Origin: Dehalococcoidia bacterium
Lineage (GTDB): Bacteria > Chloroflexota > Dehalococcoidia > E44-bin15
Direction of reading: 5' to 3'
Assembly (NCBI GenBank): GCA_041649635.1
Contig: JBAZMV010000003.1
Coordinates: forward strand, 1 to 64,000
Length of the DNA stretch: 64,000 bases
A program made the position numbers and the translations under genes. The notes under the pieces were generated by a model. That model saw nothing but the letters and a program-made list of their open reading frames with translations, was not told where the DNA came from and did no database searches. Of the stretch, positions 1 to 7,051 are shown one piece after another (within the stretch, counting starts at the first letter, position 1; each line of letters starts with the position of its first letter).

Positions 1-1
1 T

Positions 2-742
2 CAAGGCAACGGGAAGCTTACTCTTGCGACATCCGACGCCTATCGGCTTGCCGAGATAACCCTCGACTTTGAGGACGGGGAAGCGCAAGCGCTGATTCCC
101 GTCGAGGAGCTGAAGGGATTAATCACGGCGCTGAAGAAGGCGCACAGGGTTCGGCTGGCAATTGAGCCCAACGGCAACGGCTGCAACGGCCTTATCATCG
201 AGACCGAGGCCATCCGCTACAAACTAGCGGGTGAAAGCGGCACATTCCCCGATTATCAAAAAGTAATCCCCGCCGAGTTCAAAGCGGCGGCTCGATTCGA
301 TACACGGGAGATGATGAAGGCGGGAGCAAGCCTCAGCGCCCTGTCGCTGGACAGGACATCGGCAATAACCCTTGCTCTGATGGATGGGAAGTTGACGCTG
401 TCGGCGACGGACGACAGGGGAAGCGCTCAAGTCGAGGCCGAGATTGAAGGGGAAGCGGAAACCGCCCTAAGCGGCGCATATCTTACGCAAGCGCTCAAGG
501 CGCTGGGCGGAATGGCCGAGGTCAAGCTGAGCAACCCCAAAACGCCGATACTGTTCGCCGTTGACGGCTATCGATTGGCGGTTATGCCAGTAGTCATGCC
601 GTCAAAGCCGAAGGTTCACATCGAAGCCGAAGCGGAAGCGATAGCGAGAGAGGCCGAAGCGAAGGCCGAGAGGGAAGCCAAAACCCATGCCGAGAAGCCG
701 AAGAAGAAGCATCGCAAAGCCAAAGAGCCGGTAGCAGCATAA
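2..742 (+). CDS. dnaN: Beta sliding clamp-like protein (partial, 5' end outside window)
   Basis: The reading frame is open from the window edge, so the N-terminus is missing; 246 residues are visible. The sequence shows SDAYRLAEI, then GTFPDYQKVIP, a hallmark of the middle domain of DNA polymerase III beta subunits, and near the end FAVDGYRLAVMPV, which aligns with the usual clamp C-terminus. Such clamps encircle DNA and tether polymerase and repair factors. Oddly, the canonical end is followed by about 50 residues rich in Ala, Glu, Lys and Arg, a charged tail normal clamps lack. With short hypothetical and SymE-like genes next door, this may be an accessory clamp of a mobile or integrated element rather than the main dnaN. 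The family call is secure; the accessory role is inference. Confidence 0.8.
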   Translation, partial: QGNGKLTLATSDAYRLAEITLDFEDGEAQALIPVEELKGLITALKKAHRVRLAIEPNGNGCNGLIIETEAIRYKLAGESGTFPDYQKVIPAEFKAAARFDTREMMKAGASLSALSLDRTSAITLALMDGKLTLSATDDRGSAQVEAEIEGEAETALSGAYLTQALKALGGMAEVKLSNPKTPILFAVDGYRLAVMPVVMPSKPKVHIEAEAEAIAREAEAKAEREAKTHAEKPKKKHRKAKEPVAA

Positions 743-784
743 GCCTATAGAGCGTTTAGCCCGAAACAACAATCACGCAAGGAA

Positions 785-806
785 GCGGGGGTGTCCCCGC
801 TTTTTT
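785..806 (+). terminator. Intrinsic terminator after the clamp gene
   Basis: A perfect 6-bp stem (GCGGGG / CCCCGC) with a four-base loop is followed directly by six T. It lies 43 bases after the clamp stop codon and should end that transcript. Confidence 0.8.
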
Positions 807-824
807 GCTTTTTCCGAAGAGAAA

Positions 825-868
825 GGGGCTATGTCTCCCCGTGCGTGGGATGCATAGCCCCTTTTTTT
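825..868 (+). terminator. Second intrinsic terminator
   Basis: The arms GGGGCTATG and CATAGCCCC form a 9-bp stem with a 19-base loop, followed by seven T. It stands between the first terminator and the ribosome binding site of the next gene. It may be a back-up terminator or, because it is so close upstream of a gene, an attenuator. Confidence 0.65.
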
Positions 869-902
869 GACCGAAACACCGAGCGGGAAGGGGGTGATTA
901 AC

Positions 903-1316
903 GTGGTCAATACCTGTAAGGACAAGGTTCGGGACGAACTCAGGGATCGCATATCGGACATACGGAAATTATGGCGGCTGTACCGCAAAGACCCCGAGGC
1001 GTGTGATGAGGACTTGGGCCGGTTCGATGAGTACGGCCTGTGCTTCGATTATGTGCCCAGAGATACCTTCAGCGACCAGAAGCGCGGCTTCTTCCGCTGG
1101 CAACTCTCATACGGCGGCCCTCAGGACGAGTTCCGTTTCTTCACGGACGAAAACCTGGACCCTGTAGAAATCGAGTACTGGTACCTGGACTGGTTCGACG
1201 GTGCCGGGGTAAAACTGTGCGGGCGTGATTATGAGTTGCTGGCCGAAATCTTCGGGGACTTCAAAGAGATGGGCGCAGTCGAGGAAGAGCGCAGAAAGGC
1301 AATGAGCGACTGTTAA
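903..1316 (+). CDS. Hypothetical protein, 137 aa
   Basis: No family was recognised. The protein is acidic and rich in aromatic residues (for example EIEYWYLDWFDG), with no signal peptide or membrane segment, so it is probably cytosolic. A GTG start at 903 is chosen because the near-perfect Shine-Dalgarno AAGGGGGTGAT ends 3 bases before it; the longer frame from 867 would begin inside the upstream terminator. It follows the clamp-like gene and precedes a SymE-like gene, a setting typical of integrated elements. It could equally be a host-specific orphan. Confidence 0.7.
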   Translation: MVNTCKDKVRDELRDRISDIRKLWRLYRKDPEACDEDLGRFDEYGLCFDYVPRDTFSDQKRGFFRWQLSYGGPQDEFRFFTDENLDPVEIEYWYLDWFDGAGVKLCGRDYELLAEIFGDFKEMGAVEEERRKAMSDC

Positions 1317-1379
1317 TAAGGCCATGCTTAAGTTGGGGCGGCCAACGATCCTCGAGATGTGCCCGGAAAGGAGAGACGA

Positions 1380-1559
1380 TTGCAGGAACGTAAGCTGACT
1401 GTGAATTATCTGTACAGCAACGGCAACAAGAAGCCTTATCCGTTTATTAGACTGCAGGGCAGATGGCTGGAGAGGCTGGGTTTCACCGTTGGGGATAAGG
1501 TGACTGTGACTGCCGGTGATGGGAGGATAGTTATAATGCCCGTCAAGAAAACTGAATAA
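1380..1559 (+). CDS. SymE-like toxin-family protein, TTG start
   Basis: This 59-residue protein has the SymE/AbrB-like pattern: RKLTVNYLY, then PFIRLQGRWLERLGF, then VGDKVTVTAGDGRIVIMPV. SymE of E. coli is an SOS-induced RNA-binding toxin with an AbrB-derived fold, usually controlled by an antisense RNA. A TTG start at 1380 is preferred over a GTG at 1359 because AAAGGAGA lies 5 bases upstream of the TTG. No antisense RNA promoter could be identified with confidence. Whether it is toxic or a benign DNA-binding homologue cannot be told from sequence alone. An intrinsic terminator follows 20 bases after the stop. Confidence 0.7.
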   Translation: MQERKLTVNYLYSNGNKKPYPFIRLQGRWLERLGFTVGDKVTVTAGDGRIVIMPVKKTE

Positions 1560-1579
1560 GGGAAGGCTTCAAGATAAGG

Positions 1580-1614
1580 GGGCCGGGTGTCGAGAGATAT
1601 CCGGTCCTTTTTTT
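1580..1614 (+). terminator. Intrinsic terminator after SymE-like gene
   Basis: GGGCCGG pairs with CCGGTCC (one G-T pair) across a 14-base loop, followed by seven T. Confidence 0.75.
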
Positions 1615-1752
1615 GTGCTTAGTTAAACGAAATAAGTATTCAAGCATAAAAGGATTTGTATGTCAGACAATTCTAACGTAGCTTTTCGACAACTGTCTGT
1701 CAATTTGAACAAATATGGGGAGTTGCTGCTGGTACATAATCAATTATTTATT

Positions 1753-2070
1753 CTATCCATACCAGACAGCATAGCCGAATTTACGCAGGCTCTTTGCCAG
1801 CTTTGCCTCAGCTTCTTCAGCCTCTGCGCGAGTCTTGAACGGATCCAGCAGGTCGACGATATTGGGGTATAACCGGATGCCGTAATCACGGGCATATCTA
1901 TTGGCTTTGTAGCCATTGAGGTGTTGCTGAAACCGCACTTCAGGTGCGCGTGCCGTCTGTCCTACGTAAAGGCATGGTTTGCCCGGGATATAGTCTGGAT
2001 TATCAGACATGAACTTTTTGTTTGAAAGTACTTTTTTATTCAGTTCGATTACGTATAGTCTGTACGGCAT
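1753..2070 (-). CDS. GIY-YIG nuclease superfamily protein
   Basis: This 105-residue protein carries the GIY-YIG core near residues 33-50: CLYVGQTARAPEVRFQQH, where CLY and YVG replace the eponymous GIY and YIG and the conserved Arg is in VRF. Stand-alone GIY-YIG proteins of this size include UvrC-like or homing-type nucleases and many proteins of unknown role. The C-terminal part (TRAEAEEAEAKLAKSLRKFGY) is helical and resembles the extension found in small host proteins of this superfamily. It is transcribed towards the clamp/SymE genes and stands alone. The superfamily is clear; the substrate is unknown. Confidence 0.75.
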   Translation of the reverse strand: MPYRLYVIELNKKVLSNKKFMSDNPDYIPGKPCLYVGQTARAPEVRFQQHLNGYKANRYARDYGIRLYPNIVDLLDPFKTRAEAEEAEAKLAKSLRKFGYAVWYG

Positions 2071-2079
2071 GTTTTTTGC

Positions 2080-2213
2080 CTACTGAATAGTAAGTATAGC
2101 CGCAGGGGGCAGCGCGCGCCCCCCGGTTACTGTGTACCCCTTTCGCCGCAACTCCGCCGCCAGTTTCTTCTCCATCTTGACCGCTGCCTGCGATAGTATC
2201 TGGTTCAGGCACT
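2080..2213 (-). pseudogene. Gene remnant ending in the repeat-encoded tail
   Basis: The frame is open from a stop at about 2216 down to 2080 and reads like a real C-terminus (KMEKKLAAELRRKGYTVTGG, then RALPPAAIL). Only an internal ATG at 2175 would give a 31-residue peptide, and no Shine-Dalgarno precedes it. The last 16 codons fall in the 43-bp repeat that also encodes the end of the gene at 4239-4949, so both proteins end with nearly the same GRALPPA(S/A)IL tail. The most likely reading is the 3' stub of a gene cut by an insertion or deletion. A genuine micro-protein is possible. Confidence 0.4.
2091..2133. repeat. Left copy of 43-bp direct repeat
   Basis: This copy matches the right copy at 4262-4304 at 40 of 43 positions in the same orientation. 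It contains the GC-rich near-palindrome GGGGGCAGCGCGCGCCCCC. The two copies bracket a single large gene. Confidence 0.8.
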
Positions 2214-2248
2214 ATGAATAGTAGTGCACTAATTTAGGTGGTAGGTCA

Positions 2249-4156
2249 CTATGAATCAGAGTGAAAGTTGATATCAAATATCAACTTTAATATTCCGGGG
2301 CGTTGTGGTGTGCCAAGAACCGATTTTTGTATTTGTCGCCCAATCGAACTATTCGATACAATGTTACCGTGAGCAGAAGGGTTTCGATACTTCCTTATAA
2401 TCTCAAGATCATTTGGTAATCTATTAGATAGAAATTCAATATCAATATCATAACCTGCGATAAATGATTTTAGCAGTGGGTGAGATTTGATACCATGAAG
2501 TAGCCTTTCAATTTGTTCTAGGTCGATACTCATATCTATTATTATTCTTCTATCACCAAAATCAATAGATTTAGTTTTCTGAGAAACCATGAATTTAACA
2601 AGAGGTTCTAAGAATCGCTTTCTAAGCTCAGCTTCTATGGCATTTGAATAGCCTACTATTGATTCACCCCAAGATAACTCATTCTGATTGAGACTATCGA
2701 ATAAATACTCAGCGTTGGTCAATGAGCCCGGGTTAGCCAGTTGTCGAATCCAATCTCCATATTTATCTACAAGCTTTTGTTGGGTTGTTAGGAGGTTTTG
2801 TTGAGAGTCTCCATCGCGTAGTTTTTTTATCTCTTCTCCCATAGCAGATTTTATAGGGCTCAAGTTGTCTTTAACGGATATATCCATCATTTCCCTAAAC
2901 TTTTCAAATAATTTCTCTTCTGGTGACTTCGTAGATAAGACTTCTTTAAGGTCCTCCTGCAATTTTGGATTTAGGCTCTTTTCCAGATCAATAGGCTCTA
3001 TCTTAGGCTTTATTGAGTCAGGGTCAATCAATGCTTCCGCAAAGCCTATCTTAACAGCCCAATAAAGATCATTATTGGTCCCAGCTTCAGATAAGCTAGT
3101 CCATTTGTATCGAGGCAAGGAATCCCACATGGACAAATACTGTTCACGTAGGCTGTGCCAATTTCGGTTTTCGTTGTATTCCAACAAAATTGCAGCTACT
3201 AATGTTCCATTAAGCCAATCATCTCCTAGTCCCCCATAGTCAAATAGCTTTATTGAAGTCTTTTTATCTTTCCAACCATTAGATATAATCTTATAGTTTT
3301 TACCAGACAGATCAGCTTTATTTCTTAACGCATAACGGGCTATTAGATTCCCAAACTTCCATGCTAAAAACTGCGGAGAAGTCACCTTGTTGTTTGATGG
3401 ATGGACTCCTGATATATCTGCTTCACCGCAAACTTCAATAACATCGGAGACTCTATCAAAGAGGCAAACCCAGTCTTCTGCGTCATTAATAGTTTCGCAT
3501 TTTACGGCGAATAATTCTACGAGATCAGGCACTGCTTCCATTAGACCTTCAGAGAAATTCCCCGGGCTATTAGATGAAAGCGCTTCTGTCAATAGACGAA
3601 ATGCAGAATCATAATCTTGCCTCTCAACATAGTAAGCTTGTAGGACTATTGCGAAAAGAACCTCAGCGATTTGCATTGCCCCTACTGTATCTGTTTTTAA
3701 GTTTGTTCTAATTATTGACTTAGTGCGTTCTTCCTCTCCTTTTAGCAGAAGAAGTGTGCGCAATGCCAAGCTTGTGTGGAATAGCGTTTGAGTATCTGCC
3801 TCTGATAGCTTTTCTTCATCACTAAGTTTTCGATATAGAGGTTCTATGGACTCATACGCTGGTTCGACCAGGTCCAAATCTTTGCTATCCGAAAGGATTT
3901 CCAATGATAAAAAGAATACTAAATCTAACAGAGCCGGGTGATTCATTTTCCCTTCATACACATTGATATTACGAAGCAGTAAACCAAGCGCATAGAGTGC
4001 TATCGTAAAAGGTGCTTGCCAAGACAGATCCCCCTCTTTTATAGCTGTCATACTGTTTTTAATATTTAAATAGACAAGTTTATCTTCATCCATTATTTGC
4101 TTTAATAATTCACGAAATCTATTACTTTCATTATTGGCATCTGATGATACTTCCAT
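2249..4156 (-). CDS. Large AT-rich protein with C-terminal HEPN-like motif (putative defence protein)
   Basis: No named family was recognised for this 635-residue, mostly helical protein. Near the C-terminus it carries RKYRNPSAHG, which contains the R-x4-H signature (RNPSAH, about residues 591-596) of HEPN RNase domains, found in many toxins and abortive-infection proteins. The rest resembles helical-repeat sensor regions. The start at 4156 (MEVSSDANNES) is chosen because GGGAGGAG lies 7-8 bases upstream; a longer frame from 4195 lacks such a site. The gene is clearly more AT-rich than its surroundings, stands alone, and lies between 43-bp direct repeats, which suggests transfer. Toxin-like action is inference; a structural search would decide whether the fold is HEPN. 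Confidence 0.7.
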   Translation of the reverse strand: MEVSSDANNESNRFRELLKQIMDEDKLVYLNIKNSMTAIKEGDLSWQAPFTIALYALGLLLRNINVYEGKMNHPALLDLVFFLSLEILSDSKDLDLVEPAYESIEPLYRKLSDEEKLSEADTQTLFHTSLALRTLLLLKGEEERTKSIIRTNLKTDTVGAMQIAEVLFAIVLQAYYVERQDYDSAFRLLTEALSSNSPGNFSEGLMEAVPDLVELFAVKCETINDAEDWVCLFDRVSDVIEVCGEADISGVHPSNNKVTSPQFLAWKFGNLIARYALRNKADLSGKNYKIISNGWKDKKTSIKLFDYGGLGDDWLNGTLVAAILLEYNENRNWHSLREQYLSMWDSLPRYKWTSLSEAGTNNDLYWAVKIGFAEALIDPDSIKPKIEPIDLEKSLNPKLQEDLKEVLSTKSPEEKLFEKFREMMDISVKDNLSPIKSAMGEEIKKLRDGDSQQNLLTTQQKLVDKYGDWIRQLANPGSLTNAEYLFDSLNQNELSWGESIVGYSNAIEAELRKRFLEPLVKFMVSQKTKSIDFGDRRIIIDMSIDLEQIERLLHGIKSHPLLKSFIAGYDIDIEFLSNRLPNDLEIIRKYRNPSAHGNIVSNSSIGRQIQKSVLGTPQRPGILKLIFDINFHSDS

Positions 4157-4238
4157 GAATTCTCTCCTCCCAGATTTAGGCATAAAGATAATCAAGAACT
4201 GGTTCTATTTTTTTATTGTCTATATAAAAGTGTTCGTA

Positions 4239-4949
4239 TCACCCCAGCTCAGCCCATTGCTTAAGTATAGACGCCGGGGGCAGCGCGCGCCCCCTGGTTA
4301 CTGTTACCCAGATATACTCATTGACAAGCGCCAGCACCGTGGCATCCGGCCTATCCAGCTTCTTGGGCAGGTTGTCAATCTTGAAACCTTTTGCTTGACA
4401 CAAATCCGCTATGTGGCAGGTTAATCCCTGGATTATTTTCAGATAATTGAAATAAGAATCAGGTCTGCCGTCACACTTGAACCTCTTTCGCATTGCTTCA
4501 TCCCAGGGCATCAATGCCTCAGGCCTTATAGCGAAGAGAATCTTGGAGGCTGCGGTTTCCCCTATGCTAACCATTTGTTTTTTTCCGTTGCGGATACGCT
4601 CAGCACCTGGCATATCCTTCAGAGCTCCATATGAATGAGCGGCTGCTTCCAGCTCGTTGTCCTTCAGGTTCCAGATCGGTTTCCTGCCTGAAAACAGGCT
4701 GGCACCATATTTCTGCTGCCATATTAAGATGCTTTTAGAGGCGAGTTTGTGCTGGTCCCGGGCAAGGTTCCTACAGCCCCAATCATTCAGCCATTGCAAG
4801 AGAGATTCGCGATGGGTAGGATTAGTCAGGTCTATACAACCATCGGTAGACTCTTTTAAGAGTTTAAGTGATTCATTGAACGGTGTTAGAGAATTATACA
4901 TTAAGCAGGCAATAGCCAGCTTGGACAGAGTCACATCTTTGATATTCAC
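4239..4949 (-). CDS. GmrSD-linked hypothetical protein with HhH/glycosylase-like motif
   Basis: The 236-residue protein starts inside the end of the GmrSD-type gene (ATGA overlap at 4946-4949), so the two are translationally coupled. Residues 128-150 read SIGETAASKILFAIRP followed by MPWD. This resembles the helix-hairpin-helix plus Asp segment of HhH-GPD DNA glycosylase-like proteins and is shared with the protein at 21852-22904. The last residues (TRGRALPPASIL) are encoded by the right copy of the 43-bp repeat. Cytosolic. A role in recognising or processing modified DNA alongside GmrSD is inference, and the fold assignment needs a profile search. Confidence 0.65.
   Translation of the reverse strand: MNIKDVTLSKLAIACLMYNSLTPFNESLKLLKESTDGCIDLTNPTHRESLLQWLNDWGCRNLARDQHKLASKSILIWQQKYGASLFSGRKPIWNLKDNELEAAAHSYGALKDMPGAERIRNGKKQMVSIGETAASKILFAIRPEALMPWDEAMRKRFKCDGRPDSYFNYLKIIQGLTCHIADLCQAKGFKIDNLPKKLDRPDATVLALVNEYIWVTVTRGRALPPASILKQWAELG
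4262..4304. repeat. Right copy of 43-bp direct repeat
   Basis: 40 of 43 bases match 2091-2133. It lies inside the 3' end of the coding sequence at 4239-4949, as expected of an integration site that preserves the target gene's end. Confidence 0.8.
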
Positions 4950-6901
4950 CTGGCAGGAACCTCTCGGCCCAGGATCTCGCTTTCCACATACTGCTTAAAC
5001 TCATCTGTGGATGTGAAGCACCGATATCCCGCTTGACTGGCGATAGCGATTACGTCGGTGTTTTCATTTAAAAGGACGGCAACCGGCTGGCTGAGTTCTT
5101 CCTGGATGCCATTTGGCCACGCTAAGTCAAACACTGCTTTCTGCTCTCCGGTTACAGCATCTGCGAAACCATAAGCCATTACACCGCGGGAGAGCTCCTG
5201 TGCTTCCATCCAGTCGTTGAGGGTTTCCAGTTGCTCTTCTTCCTCCTCACTGGCTATACCGCCGCATACCGCGACGGCTGCGGGTACAGCCCCCGCAGGA
5301 CCGGCAAGCCAGCGAATGTCACCACGTAGTAGATCTTCCATACGCTTATTGAGCTCTTCGGCAAGAAGCACTTTACGAGCTTCGAGAAACTCGCGAAAAT
5401 GTTCGATCTTCCACAGTGCCGGGTCTGTGGGAACCCACTGCGATGCCAACGCGCCAGGATGGGCTTTCTCAACCTCTGGAAAATACTTCTCTGGCAGCCG
5501 GTCTCTGATGTCGAGATTCGTATCCTTTGTGAGGAAGCAGAAATTCGCAAGCGCATTGACTTCAGGCCGCTTGTATTTCAACTTGTAGAGCTGAGCTTTA
5601 GGGAAGATATGGTGCACCTCTAGCTTGCTCATCTTTCCGAGCAGATTGGCCTTCAGTGGGAGGCCAGTGCCCCAGTCACGCGCCTCGCCCATACGAGTGA
5701 GTAAATATAAAACCGGGTAAAACCGGGCGCCTAGGCTCCAACCAGTGAAATGTCCTGGTTCCGCACGCAATCCACCGTGCCAGAGACGTAGTTGTTCTAG
5801 TAATCTGTCAAGCCCTCCATCTGGGCCTTCCAGAGCTGCCAAGTCTTGATCGATAAAAGATTCTGTAGAACCAGAGAAACGGCCCCACATTCCCGCTTGT
5901 GCAAACCAGAATAAAAGTTTATCGCGCTCAGTGTCAGTCATAGAACCTTGTCTTTGATCAAGATAACGTACCATAACCGGAACACCAAAACTGCCAAAGA
6001 AGACTTGGTTATGATCCAATCCAAGCCTTCCGCCAATCATATTAAGTGTGGTATTGATATGTTTGGTGGCACGCTTAAGACCGTCTTGAATTTCCTCACC
6101 ACTCTTATCGTGTAGAAACTGAAACTTAGCTTCACCGGTGAGTACTGTATTTACTGAACGCAATAACCAATCTAGGTTGAAATCATATCCTATGTTTTTC
6201 CATTCCTTAAGATTGGATTTCATCGTATCACGTGCCTCAGGCCAATCGACGCAAATCTTGGCCATAGCCAAATCGCCTTTAGAGAGCTTTGTCCCGCCAC
6301 TATTTACTATATTGAAAATATCTACCACAACATCTAGAGTCTTATCTGTTCCTGTTAATTCTTCAGTATATATATCTATATCGGTGATACTAAGCAGACG
6401 GCCAAGCCTGCCTACATAATCACCGACTTTTGTTCCCAAAGATGGCTGAGCATTCAAGCGGTTTACAAATTCGCCCAGCCCCGCATTTCCCTTTTTCATC
6501 AAGTCGGTAATATCAATCCAGAGAGGATCATCCTGCATTTTAAACGGCTGATAGAAAGCGAACGTTTCAGTGTCAAGATGGAAACATAGACTTGTAAATG
6601 TCTCCTTATTTCCGTCGAAGAACTTCGGCGGCTTACCTCTTACTACTCCATATATACTCGTAATGCGTTGTTGACCATCGAGTAGCAGTTTCACCACGCC
6701 GGCAGCTAGCGGTCCATCACCACGATGCACAGCGGTTTTAGATTCCGTGGCCCAGACTAGTAGACCACCCACCGGACGATGAAGATAAAGTGAAGTGAAT
6801 AGTTTTCGTACCTGGTCGCGATTCCAGACATATCCGCGCTGGAACTCAGGCAAGGCCATATGTCCACTGTCAATGTGATCAAGAATTGTTGAGATTTTCA
6901 T
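4946..6901 (-). CDS. GmrSD-type restriction protein (DUF262 + DUF1524)
   Basis: This 651-residue protein has the N-terminal DUF262 (GmrS-like) pattern: LPEFQRGYVW near residues 17-26 and LLLDGQQRITSIYG near 72-85, the DGQQR motif linked to nucleotide hydrolysis. Further on, KLEVHHIFPKAQLYKLKY marks the DUF1524 HNH-type nuclease (GmrD-like). GmrSD enzymes are type IV systems that cut modified DNA such as glucosylated hydroxymethylcytosine. A C-terminal extension of about 110 residues contains AVFDLAWPNGIQ and GYRCFTS and resembles Vsr-like tails of helicases, with weak support. It overlaps the downstream partner gene by 4 bases. Substrate specificity cannot be read from the sequence. Confidence 0.85.
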   Translation of the reverse strand: MKISTILDHIDSGHMALPEFQRGYVWNRDQVRKLFTSLYLHRPVGGLLVWATESKTAVHRGDGPLAAGVVKLLLDGQQRITSIYGVVRGKPPKFFDGNKETFTSLCFHLDTETFAFYQPFKMQDDPLWIDITDLMKKGNAGLGEFVNRLNAQPSLGTKVGDYVGRLGRLLSITDIDIYTEELTGTDKTLDVVVDIFNIVNSGGTKLSKGDLAMAKICVDWPEARDTMKSNLKEWKNIGYDFNLDWLLRSVNTVLTGEAKFQFLHDKSGEEIQDGLKRATKHINTTLNMIGGRLGLDHNQVFFGSFGVPVMVRYLDQRQGSMTDTERDKLLFWFAQAGMWGRFSGSTESFIDQDLAALEGPDGGLDRLLEQLRLWHGGLRAEPGHFTGWSLGARFYPVLYLLTRMGEARDWGTGLPLKANLLGKMSKLEVHHIFPKAQLYKLKYKRPEVNALANFCFLTKDTNLDIRDRLPEKYFPEVEKAHPGALASQWVPTDPALWKIEHFREFLEARKVLLAEELNKRMEDLLRGDIRWLAGPAGAVPAAVAVCGGIASEEEEEQLETLNDWMEAQELSRGVMAYGFADAVTGEQKAVFDLAWPNGIQEELSQPVAVLLNENTDVIAIASQAGYRCFTSTDEFKQYVESEILGREVPAR

Positions 6902-6930
6902 GTGTTTCTCCTCAGTTGCTTTTGATTAAT

Positions 6931-7029
6931 CTAAATTAGTTGGGCATCAATACCAAGCCGGTAGAGCGCTGCCAGCACCCAGAACTCAGATGCGAGGTTG
7001 GTATTGTAAGTGAACGTATTTCTTTTCAT
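6931..7029 (-). pseudogene. N-terminal stub of a nuclease-like gene
   Basis: A 32-codon frame begins with ATG and reads NTNLASEFWVLAALYRLGID before a TAG. The pattern resembles the first helix of PD-(D/E)XK-type proteins, which normally continue into a conserved Asp and a Glu-x-Lys strand; here the frame simply stops. It lies between the GmrSD gene and a HEPN-motif gene on the same strand. I read it as the remnant of a deleted defence gene. A functional micro-protein is unlikely because no clear Shine-Dalgarno is visible. Confidence 0.45.
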
Positions 7030-7051
7030 TCTTAACAACTCTATTAAGTAT

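Noticed and set aside
1660..1872. Plus-strand 70-codon frame overlapping the GIY-YIG gene
   Set aside because: Most of it is antisense to the GIY-YIG coding sequence, and no Shine-Dalgarno precedes the ATG.
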